Shown one piece after another: positions 1 through 10,400 of a stretch of 64,000 bases of DNA (position 1 is the stretch's first letter; the number at the start of each line of letters is the position of its first letter). The position numbers and the translations under genes are program-made. The stretch is taken from contig JAUJYZ010000324.1 in the NCBI GenBank assembly GCA_033675265.1, forward strand, positions 247,501-311,500. The letters are read 5' to 3'. Origin of the DNA: Actinostola sp. cb2023 (Eukaryota; Cnidaria; Anthozoa; Actiniaria; Actinostolidae). The notes under the pieces are model-generated. The model did not search any database, was not told the DNA's origin, and saw nothing but the letters and a program-made list of their open reading frames with translations.

Positions 1-29
1 GTCTGTAGTCATTCTGTCGTGATTTGTGC

Positions 30-173
30 GTCTCATCTTTTGTCATCATCACCAGTATCAATATTATCGTCATCTACTGCCACCAGCATCATCATCATTC
101 ATCATCATCATCCTTCATCAGCTTCATCATCATCATCACTATCAATAATATTATTGTCATCATCTACTACCAC

Positions 174-209
<36 letters not shown>

Positions 210-470
210 TCATCATCATCATCATCATCATCCTTCATCAGCATCATCATCATCACTATCAATATCATCATCATCTACAACCATCATCATCATCCTTCAT
301 CATCATCATCATCATCATCACTATCAATAATATTATTGTCATCATCTACTACCACCATCATCATCCTTCATCATCATCATCATCATCATCATCACTATCT
401 TTAATATTATTGTCATCTACTACCCCCATCGTCATCATACTTCATCATATCATCTACTACAACCATCATC
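30..470. repeat. (ATC)n microsatellite
   Basis: Imperfect trinucleotide array, mostly ATC, with blocks of ATTATT and CTACTACC that recur at intervals as a loose higher-order unit. It keeps several frames open by composition only, giving His-, Ser- or Ile-rich nonsense peptides. It lies upstream of the first recognisable FNBP4-like exon and is probably intronic or flanking DNA. Confidence 0.95.
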
Positions 471-559
471 ATCATACTTGGTCGTCATCCTTAGTGTAAT
501 CATTGCCAACGCCATCATCTAATGTAGTCATCGTCATCTTTATCAGCACCATCGCTACG

Positions 560-694
560 GCAGATTTTGTATGACTCTGAAAAACCACGGCCCATGGCAT
601 GTCGCGATCATGGCACAGACTCATTTGAAATCTCAGAAAACATACAGTCATGCATATCCATGCCATAAATTTTTCACAGTCGTATAAAATCTGC
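560..694. mobile_element. Imperfect hairpin, possible MITE remnant
   Basis: GCAGATTTTGTATGACTCTG at the left reappears inverted at the right as CAGTCGTATAAAATCTGC, with a partly matching interior (GGCATG on both arms). This is the form of a small decayed inverted-repeat element. No target duplication was identified, so the call is tentative. Confidence 0.4.
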
Positions 695-699
695 TCCAT

Positions 700-1212
700 C
701 ACAACCATCCATACTTGTTGAATCAGCTGTCAATCATTCTCCATACTTGTCAATCACGTGTGTACCACTGTCCGTGTGTCTTGTGTAACCTTGAAATAAA
801 ACATCGGTCGGCCAAGACAAAGCGAATGGTCTGAAGTATTTACAATCGTCATGGCAACCACGTGAAGAACAAAGGACAGACTGAGGTCAGTGAACAAGGC
901 ATGTGTAACTGTTGATGATATTCTCACGTATAGAGAAAATGAAGAGCTCTTCAAAGATCTGAGCTGATCTATATCTGTAATCTCTTTACCTGCTTCCAGT
1001 TTGAACAAAGCAAATGTATTCTCTGGTGTAAAGAGATTTCAGTATCTGATCAACCATGTTTATAGATTCTAATTCTAATTTCTCCCAACCTGCACTGAAG
1101 TTGTTGTACCTGTTGGTAAGGAGATTTTGGAATTTGAACAGCTCTTCGGCATTAGAATTTTCCCGTTCAGTTCTCATTCTCTCCTCTCTTTCTTTCTTCC
1201 ATTTACTTTCAG
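700..1212. other. Upstream segment without a supported exon
   Basis: The first FNBP4-like exon begins at 1213 inside its second WW domain, so earlier exons must exist. I examined this stretch for a plus-strand exon that ends in the required phase. I found only frames closed by stops between the candidate acceptor near 1030 and the donor near 1114. Earlier exons probably lie outside the window. Confidence 0.5.
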
Positions 1213-4200
1213 GAAACACAAACGCTACTACTACACCAACCACTCCACCAATCAGTCCAAATGGGACTACCCTTCAGATGCACTCGACAACGAGACAAAC
1301 CAGCCATTGGCCCCAGGCGTGTCCATGGCAACAACACTATCTGCAACCATGGCAACAATGTCACAAGCGGCTCTAAGGACACCTTTGCCATTGGTCCATG
1401 CATGGACTACCACAGCTGGTCTAGTCGGCATCAGTAGTGCTATGCCTATACAGGCTCCTATGATGCCAGTTGCTATGGTAACAGTGCCATATGCTACAAC
1501 TATGCCTGTTTTAGGTAAAATACGCGTTTTCTTACATTAAGGTGGCTCAGTAGGTTTATCAATATTGAAGTTGCCATGGCGACCGCCCCACTTACTAATT
1601 TAGGCTGCATTTAACAATGGTATACCAGTTGCTATGACAAAGAAACTGTACCTACTGGAGTAATTAAGGTAGCTCAGTAGGTTTACGGTTGCTATGACAA
1701 CAACACAGCATGATAGTAAATGGTTGCTATGACAACAACACCACATGATAGGTATTACTTATATCTTATATCTTTATATATGTTTCTACAGGTTCGGAAC
1801 AGTATTATACTCCGCCGGCACCTGGTACAGAGAATGGAGAAACAGCTTCTTTTACAGGAACATATGATCCCCCTCCCCCACCCCCTGGTAAGTCCAACAG
1901 TTTAACCTACCCCACCCCTGCCAGGCATTCTCATCAATTCAATCTGATTTGCCGAGACGGTTTTGAATATACCTCTTGACCAGGTTTTGTAATTGGATTT
2001 TTTGTCTTTTAGGAACTGATGATCTTCCACCCCTCCCCTCTGGGGATTCAGAACCACCACCCCCTCCCCCACCCCCAGCACCTCCGCAAGAGGCCCCACC
2101 GCCCCCACCTGATGATGATGGTCCTGGAACACCTCTCAATCAGAAGTACGTTTAGAGAATTTTAGTGTTCAATTATTATGTCCGATAAAAACTGACACAG
2201 ATATAAAGTGCTTTGAGCTACAGCATTGTGAAGTCTACGTCTACAGGGCCGTCTACAGGGCCGTCTACAGGGCCGTCTACAGGGCCGTCTACAGGGCCGT
2301 CTACAGGGCCGTCTACAGGGCCCGGTTGTTCGAAAGGTGATTACTAGTGCTAATCCTGGATTAGCATCAATAGTGTTCTTAAGATTTAATCCTGGATTAG
2401 CGCTAATCGCCTTTCGAACAACCGGGCCCTGCAGATGTCCAGCACTCGGCAAAGTCCATTGGGTCACTAGCTGTAATACTGCTGTATAGTGTACAAGGTC
2501 TCATTCACTAGTAACCTGCCAAGCTGACCTCAATGCTGGGTAGTAGGTCAGGCCACACACACCGGGAACTTCGTGCCCTACTCTTAGTCGAACAGTGGTG
2601 TGGGTTCTTTTACGTCCCTCCGGTGCAATGTAATGGAGTGTGGAGAGACGGGACCGCCACAAAGGTCTAACCATTTGCTATATAAAAACTTTACATTGAT
2701 CTCAAATTCTTAAATTCTCTTGCAGTTCTTCAGCTACGGCACTCTTTCCTCTCGCAAGTTCATCTATTTTCAAGGTCGCTGCACATGATACCATATATGG
2801 TCGCAGTCTACTTGATTACTCAGACCTTGATTCACCTGCAGCAAGCCCGCCTCCAGCTGCTCCAGTCGATAGTGCTGCTGCATCAGTAGTATTACAGGTA
2901 CGTGTGAATGATATATATGATTAGGTTCCATGTCTCCTCACTGACCATAGTGTATGATTGGTAATGAAGATTTGAATGAAGAACAAAATATTGGAGCAAT
3001 AGAATTGAATATTCAGGACCACCGCCATCATCATTGTCATCATCATTATTATCATCATCATCATGAACACCATCATAATCACCACCATCAACACCACTAT
3101 CATCAATCATCATCACCATCAACCCCACCATCATCATCATCACCATCAACCCCACCATCATCATCATCATAATCACCACCATCATCATCATCATTATTAT
3201 CATCATCATCATCATGAACACCATCATCACCATCATAATCACCACCACCATCATGAACACCATCATAATCACCACCACCATCATCATCATTATTATCATC
3301 ATCATCATGAACACCATCATCATTATTATCATCAATCATCATCACCATCAACACCACCACCATCATCATCATCATGAACACCATCATCATCATCACCACC
3401 ATCAACACCACCACCATCATCATCATTATTATCATCATCATCATGAACACCATCATCACCACCACCACCATCATCATTATCATCATCATGAACACCATCA
3501 TCACCATCATAATCACCACCACCATCATCATCATCATTATTATCATCATCATCATGAACACCATCATCATCATCATTATTATCATCACCATCATCATCAT
3601 GAACACCACCATCATCATCATCAACCACAGCCATCATCACCAACATAATCACCAACACCACCATCATCATCACCAACCACCACCATCATCATCACCACCA
3701 TCATTATCATGAACACCATCACCACCAACCATCAACACCACCAATGATCAGCTTCATCACCATCATCATCACCACACTACCATCATCATCATCATCATCA
3801 TAACTGCCATCATCACCACCATCATCAATGATCATTATCATTATGTATCTCCCAAAATGCAGTAGACTGGAACTGTATACATATGTATGTACCATGGTCA
3901 ATCATATAAATCAATGTTACGGTTGTTGTTTTCAGGGTGGATCAGCACCACCCATCCCACCAACACAGCCTATAAAAACTACAGGGAAAAAGAAAAAAAA
4001 ATCCAAGGTATTGTGAGACTATTGGTGTAAAAATGGGCCTTTTGTGGAACATACAGCAGAAACTTCTGACCTCTGCTTGCTCCAAGGGTGTCCACGTACA
4101 AGTAAACTGCAAAATAGTCCCTGCTTTTTTGCAAAACTCCATCGAGAAGAGTTGAAGTTTGATCGGATCGTCGAAGCCCTTCTCGCCTCACTTCCCTCTT

Positions 4201-6481
4201 GTTTTTTCGTTTCGCCTTATTCTCTCGCGGCCCGATCAACAATTCAATCGAACTTCAACTCTTCTCGACGGAGTTTCACGAAAAAGTAGGGGCTGTTTTG
4301 CAGTCTAACTGTATCTCATTGTTAATACCAGAGGGGAAATTTAGTTCTTTGAATACAATTCATTATTTTCTTTAATAATGATGATTATTATTATTATTTA
4401 CTTCATAATTATAGAGCAAAATGTTTGGCTCGACTTTATCATCGAAAGTTCGAAAGGTCTCATCGTTGGTGCAGAAATGGCAGAGTATTGAACAGAATGT
4501 GAAGCCTGACTTCATAGACAGCAGTGACGAAGACCAAGAAGACCAAGAAGTAACAAATGCAAGAATGATTGAAGAATGGAAACACAACGAAATGCAAAGG
4601 TGCAAGAGATGATGATGATGACAATGATGGTGATGATGGTGGTGGTGGTGGTGGTGATCAAGATGATGATGGTGGTCGTGGTGACGATGATGGTAGTGGT
4701 GGTGATGATGATGGTTTTGGTTATGATGGTGGGTGGTGGTGATGGTAGTGATGATTGAATTGATGTTTATTTGCACTCTTGATTTACAGTTTTACATTTT
4801 CACACATACAAGCTATACATACATATAAGTACTAAAAGTTATGATGATGGTGAGTGGTGTTGGCAATGATGGAGATGATGATGATGGGTGATGATGGAGA
4901 TGATGATGGTTATGATGGTGGGTGGTGGTGGTGGAGGCAATGATGGTGGTGGTAATGATGATGGTAATGATGGGTGATGATGGTGATGATGATGGTAGTG
5001 ATGATGATGATGATGGTAATGATGATGGTGATGATGATGGTAATGATGATGATGGGTGGTGGTGGTTATGATGATGTTAGTGATGGTGGGTGATGATGGT
5101 AGGTGGTGGTGGAGGCAATGATGATGGTGATGATGGTGGCGATGATGATGGTGGTAGTGGTAATGGTGGGTGGTGGAGGCAGTGATGGAGATGGTGATGA
5201 TGAGTGATGATGATGGTAGTGATGATGATGGGTCGTGGTGATGGTGATGGTGGTTATGATAGAGATGGTGCTAGTGGTGGTGGTTATTTTGATGATGGTA
5301 GTGACATTGGTGGCGGGTGGTGGTGGAGGCAATGATGGAGATGGTGACAATGGTAGTGATGATGATGGTAGTGACATTGGTGGCGGGTGGTGGTGGCGGC
5401 AATGATGGTGCTAGTGGTGGTGGTTATTTTGATGATGGTAGTTGGTGGCGGGTGGTGGTGGCGGCAATGATGGAGATGGTGACAATGGTAGTGATGATGA
5501 TGGTAGTGACATTGGTGGCGGGTGGTGGTGGCGGCAATGATGGTGCTAGTGGTGGTGGTTATTTTGATGATGGTAGTTGGTGGCGGGTGGTGGTGGCGGC
5601 AATGATGGAGATGGTGACAATGGTAGTGATGATGATGGTAGTGACATTGGTGGCGGGTGGTGGTGGCGGCAATGATGGTGCTAGTGGTGGTGGTTATTTT
5701 GATGATGGTAGTTGGTGGCGGGTGGTGGTGGCGGCAATGATGGAGATGGTGACAATGGTAGTGATGATGATGGTAGTGACATTGGTGGCGGGTGGTGGTG
5801 GCGGCAATGATGGTGATGGTGTTATTTTTGATGATGGTAGGTGGTGGGTGGTGGTGGTGGAGGCAATGATGGAGATGGTGACAATGGTAGTGAGTGGTGT
5901 GGTGATGGTGGTTATGGAGTTGGTGGGTGGTGGTGGTGGAGGCAATGATGGATGGTGATGGTAGTGATGATGATGGTAGTGACATTGGTGGCGGGTGGTG
6001 GTGGCGGCAATGATGGTGCTAGTGGTGGTGGTTATTTTGATGATGGTAGTTGGTGGGTGGTGGTGGTGGCGGCAATGATGGTGCTAGTGGTGGTGGTTAT
6101 TTTGATGATGGTAGTTGGTGGGTGGTGGTGGTGGAGGCAATGATGGAGATGGTGACAATGGTAGTGATGATGATGGTAGTGACATTGGTGGCGGGTGGTG
6201 GTGGCGGCAATGATGGTGCTAGTGGTGGTGGTTATTTTGATGATGGTAGTTGGTGGGTGGTGGTGGTGGCGGCAATGATGGTGCTAGTGGTGGTGGTTAT
6301 TTTGATGATGGTAGTTGGTGGGTGGTGGTGGTGGAGGCAGTGATGGAGATGGTGACAATGGTAGTGATTAGTGTAAATCTCACACTAAATTCTTCTTTTG
6401 CAGTGGCAAAGCTTCTCTTGCAATCCCAACTTCGAACAAGTGAAAGGAAACTGGCGAGAGCGTCTAAAGAAAAAGACGTGA
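1213..6481 (+). CDS. FNBP4: Formin-binding protein 4-like protein (3' part)
   Basis: Seven exons join in frame: 1213-1514, 1792-1887, 2013-2145, 2726-2897, 3936-4007, 4415-4599 and 6412-6481 (stop TGA 6479-6481). The first holds the second half of a WW domain (RYYYTNHSTNQSKWDYP). Proline runs follow (PPPPPP; DSEPPPPPPPAPP), then a lysine-rich linker (GKKKKKSKSK). The C-terminal FNBP4 signature comes last: SLVQKWQSIEQN, RMIEEWKHNEM and NPNFEQVKGNWRERLKKK. Vertebrate FNBP4 ends the same way, with a KKWQSIQ block, an IEEW block and a NANFEALPEDWRARLK block. In that family WW domains bind proline-rich formins and the protein is linked to nuclear RNA processing. The N-terminus and first WW domain are not in the window. 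The last acceptor is the least certain: phase requires AG at 6410-6411, nine bases after a stronger-looking TTTTGCAG. Confidence 0.85.
2237..2320. repeat. 12-bp tandem repeat in intron
   Basis: About seven near-perfect copies of GGGCCGTCTACA lie in the FNBP4-like intron. The array runs directly into the left end of the inverted-repeat element at 2317, whose terminus AGGGCCCGG shares the AGGGCC core. Confidence 0.9.
2317..2430. mobile_element. MITE with 27-bp TIRs
   Basis: AGGGCCCGGTTGTTCGAAAG at the left is matched by its reverse complement at the right (CTTTCGAACAACCGGGCCCT). The arms continue with GTGATTA and TAATCGC. The interior carries two copies of TAATCCTGGATTAGC. It has no coding capacity and sits in an FNBP4-like intron. 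Confidence 0.85.
2500..2690. other. Possible dispersed repeat
   Basis: This intron segment includes GGAACTTCGTGCCCTACTCT and GTGGGTTCTTTTACGTCCC. I recall very similar wording in repeats of other marine invertebrate genomes, but I cannot confirm that here. No ORF or structure supports a gene. Confidence 0.3.
3015..3830. repeat. (CAT)n microsatellite with higher-order periodicity
   Basis: An 800-bp array of CAT and CAC triplets fills most of one FNBP4-like intron. The block ATCATGAACACCATCATCAC recurs many times, showing a higher-order unit. Long His-, Met- and Asp-rich ORFs on both strands are by-products of the composition. Confidence 0.95.
4097..4313. mobile_element. MITE, about 215 bp, long TIRs
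   Basis: The left arm (ACTGCAAAATAGTCCCTGCT, then a segment containing CATCGAGAAGAGTTGAAGTT) matches the inverse of the right arm (AACTTCAACTCTTCTCGACG through GGGGCTGTTTTGCAGT). The arms are about 70 bp and cover most of the element. TACA and TGTA flank the tips. It lies in the FNBP4-like intron between 4007 and 4415. Confidence 0.85.
4605..4760. repeat. (GATGGT)n microsatellite at intron start
   Basis: An array of GATGAT and GGTGGT triplets begins five bases past the FNBP4-like splice donor at 4600. Confidence 0.9.
4850..6365. repeat. 135-bp higher-order minisatellite in last FNBP4 intron
   Basis: The array is built from GATGGT-like triplets. From about 5284 it is organised in a higher-order unit marked by GGTTATTTTGATGATGGTAG; copies of TTATTTT start at 5284, 5424, 5559 and 5694. 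The period settles at 135 bp, a multiple of three, so both strands stay open. A shorter variant unit repeats from about 6025 to 6330. It fills the intron before the final exon. Confidence 0.95.
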
Positions 6482-6614
6482 GAGGATATGTACCCGGTAT
6501 TAACACTGTAACAAAGCAACAGCACAGGCCAGCAGCTCTAGCTGTTAAAAACCATTCTCGTCATCGCAGTCACTTTGGCATACACATTTCCAAACGTTTT
6601 TACATGGAAATAGT

Positions 6615-6935
6615 TGGATGAGAATTGAATTTGAAGATTTTTCATCAGGATGAGAATGCAATGGGCAAAAGATGGATGAGAATTGAATGACAAAGAGATG
6701 GGATGAGAATTGAATGAAGAGATGGATGAGAATTGAATGAGAAAGAGATGAAAAATCCTATTCAATTTGAAGATTTATCATCAGGATGAGAACTCAATGG
6801 GAAAGAGATGGACGAGAATTGAATGAGATAGAATGCAAATTCAATAGGAAAGATGGATGGGAATTGAATGGGAAAGAGATTGACGCAAATTCAATGGGAA
6901 AGAGGTTGATGTGAATTGAATGGGAAAGAGTCAGA
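6615..6935. repeat. About 30-bp degenerate tandem repeat 3' of FNBP4
   Basis: At least ten diverged copies contain GATGAGAATTGAATG with GGAAAGAGATGGA. The array starts about 135 bp after the FNBP4-like stop codon, so it may be transcribed in the 3' UTR. Confidence 0.85.
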
Positions 6936-7454
6936 TATGCTTGTATATATTGTAGCTAGTTTCTCCCCGAGCTAATTGTTTTGTCTTTAGCAAAGTGAGA
7001 AGATGAAATGAGAATAAGGATTAAATGAAATCATGGAATTCCAGCTGGTAGAGATTCTTTTGAAATGAAATGGGAAAGACGTTTCCAACTAATCCCCCCC
7101 CCCCCCCCCCTCCCCCTGTGAAAACTAAAACTAGTCCATTGCATCAGATACAAGTGAATGCCACAAAATATCAGATCTTGGTCTGATATTGCGCTGTACT
7201 GACTTCACGCTTGGTTATTGAGTAGTTATTATTATATGGCACAATCCAATAAAATCGTGCGATCTGATTGGTTGTTTAGTGGCGAAGATTCTGCGGTAAT
7301 GCCTGTGGGGAGTCTGGCTCGGTCTGTACTGTCAAGACTGTCTGATATCTTCCTGCACTGACCTTGCACTCTGTTATTAAATACTTAACATTTTCCTTAA
7401 AGTCCATCATTATAAATACAGTATTTTATACTTTCATCCACTCGTCATCTCCAC
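6936..7454. other. Intergenic segment between convergent FNBP4 and IPK
   Basis: No gene is supported. It contains a run of about 18 C at 7096-7113. From about 7170 to 7370 it holds a segment resembling the element at 28.0-28.3 kb (shared wording: tcagac..tctgatat, tattatatggca, ccaatcagat). Confidence 0.6.
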
Positions 7455-10400
7455 TCATGTGTTCCCAGAGGCCAATTTGATTACTGTCCCCTCCCCTGGT
7501 GTGGTACACCCATCCACACAACTTTTCAAAGCACACTCCGACAAAATGTTTGCCACAAATACTTTAGTGCGGCCTTTGGAGGTTGTTACAATGTTGACAG
7601 CAGATTGTAGCTTCCCTCGCAGCCCTCCTGTGACATCGTGACTGTGAGTATTGGTTGCTATGGGGACTAAAATGTTCCCATCCGCAGCGACATTGATCTC
7701 GTTGAGTAAAATTGCACCTAAAGTTAAATTGAAGGTCCCATAAGTGGTTTGTATAGGAAATACCACAGTTCTCGAAGAATTAATGAAAAATACCACTTGT
7801 ATTTGATGAAAGTGGCTGAATACCATGAGTGCGACTATTAATAACACACCTACAAAAAATATGAGTTGTAGTAGCAAATCGCGCGTAATGCAATCACAAC
7901 CACAAATAATAAAATAGCACGTGCAATTTTCTTTAATACCGTGCAATTAATTAATTGCACGGTATTAAGAAAAAATCCACAGCCAATCAGAAACGAGTAT
8001 ATTTTGTAGGTGTGTTATTAATAGCAGTATTAACTGATCTCTAGACTTGAATATCAACTCCATTATTTAACACATCAATAATTATTGATGAGGAACACGA
8101 AAGAAATCATGACCGTGAAGTGTTGTAAATCTGATACAAAATCATCCTCATTTGCATCAATTTTAACAGTGATTTTCTCAAGGAAAAAACTACTCGTAGA
8201 GAACAAACACTAAAAGCATGCAATACTAAAATTTATTGTTTGCTGCGGTTCAACGAATAGCAGCAAATTGATGTTTTCACGGTTCACTGAACGGTGCACT
8301 GACAGTTGCTATGGCGACATGACGTAGAGGGAGTCAAAGCATGAGAATTCCTGGAAGGTTTCCATTCTAGCCTGGCTATAGCTGCTTTCGTACACATAAT
8401 TTTTCACTCGTTTAAATCGATCATTACAATTTATATTATCAGTCAGATAGTCATATGGGTTAGCTAGATAATTACATGTATCATTAAACATAGATAACAA
8501 TCTTTCTCCCTCAAGATTGTATCACTGCCTGATTCTGCAATCGGGAGGGACCAGGTTTCCCCACAGGGGTTTTTCCTGGCGGGCAGCAGGTAGTTAGTGC
8601 TAATTTGGAGTGTGTTATCAATTGATTTGATTTTGTACAGACTAACTCTTCCCATGATGCACATGCAATAAACTGGGTCTGTCTCTACACTCCTAATCGT
8701 GTGCAGCAGCCAGCATATCGTGTGCAGCAGCACTAATTAAACAATAGAATTAGCATAATTTAGTGCTATTTATGTTGCATGCTTTTAGTGTTTGTACTCT
8801 ATCTTCAAAAATTTCATAAAATATGAAATTAGACAACTGTTCGTTATATAAGTAATTACAACATTTGCGTTATACAACATGGCCAACACAGTTATTGTAA
8901 TTCAGGGGGAGAGGGAATCATATTTTCTTACCGTTTTGTTCTGGAGGTTTGTCATAGATCCCGTTTACATTAGTTAAGAAAACCACTCTCTTTGGGAGAA
9001 GTTCTTGCACAAGCCTCTGCAAAAATAGACATCCGTATTCCTTATTTTGTACTGAAACTGGGACCCTATACAGTTGTAAATTAAAGTTATCAAAAAACAA
9101 TACTTTCATTTTTTTCTTTCATTTTTTTTTTCTTTCATTTTTTTTTCTTTCATTTTTTTTTACTTTCATTTTTTTTTTACAAGATATACAGTTTGTACAT
9201 TACATGGTGTAGTATGTGGTTTACGAGCTGTTCTGGTCTGTAGGGTACGTTTTTGTTGCAGTTTTTCAGGTTTGGTCTGGAATAGTGTATGGAAAATCAC
9301 ATTTTTCAGTCTAGATAAGACCAGGGTTTTAGCATCTCTGCACCCCTCCCTACCCAAAACTTTCCCAAGTATCAGTACCCCCTACAATAAATTATTGTTA
9401 ACATTGTTGCCTACCTCGATAATTTTATCACCACTTAATATTGCACATCCCTGCTCCATATCAACAACACAGTCGCCATGTAACACTGGAACAAATCCAG
9501 CAACTAACAAGTCCTTTACTTGACTGATATCTGCTTTAGTCACATGACCTGCCGAGGTTGTCCAACTTCCACATGGCTAGAAATAATAATGGACTGAATA
9601 TATAAACAACCTGACAGCTGTCAATCACTCAAAGTGGCAGATGTCAATCACTCCGTGGCAGATGTCAATCACTCAAAGTAGCAGATGTCAATCACTCACA
9701 GTGGACCACCTTACCTGACGACAAGGGTGGTCGCTTACAAGAGGTTTGACTGTATCTCAGTCAAACACTGTAATGAAGAAATAGAAAACGAGCGCGCGTG
9801 CTGTGTGCAGATTTATAGCACGCTGGGACTGATCAGAACACGAGAGAAGTGTTAAGAGAAGCACGACGCGTAGCGGAGTGCTTCTCAACACTTCTCGAGT
9901 GTTCTGATCAGTTCCCAAGTGCTATAAATCTGCACATAGCACAGCGGGCAAGTTTTCTATTTCTTTTATAAAATACAATTATGATTTTAAGGCAAGTTTT
10001 CAATATTGTTCGTTACAAAAATGTTTGAATATCTGCGCGCGCGTGCTGTGTGCTCTCATAAAGCACGCGGAATACGCATCCTTTGGCCAATCAGAGCGCG
10101 CGTTATATCATAGTTATTTTATAATTATTAGTAATGGTAATAGAACTGAGTGGAGTGCAATTTGGTCTGAAATCATACGAGTGATTACAAAATTGCACGA
10201 CCGCGTAGCGGGAGTGCAATTTGTTATCACGAGTATGATTTCAGACCAAAATTGCACGACACGAAGTTCAATTACCTATTAATCATATTCATTTTGAAAT
10301 CTTTTCAAATACACTCGTTATATTTAGCTAGGTGGTAAGTTGCAATAATAAGAATAATTTTGATGCCTAAAATACAACTCTTTCATTCTAAATTACAAAT

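Noticed and set aside
986..1243. Minus-strand ORF with a helix-like EREERMRTERENSNAEELF segment
   Set aside because: It overlaps, antisense, the acceptor of a well-supported FNBP4-like exon, and I see no splice context or homology that would make it real.
2786..2795. A second CCATATATGG (CArG) match
   Set aside because: It lies within a coding exon of the FNBP4-like gene (exon 2726-2897), so a chance occurrence is more likely.
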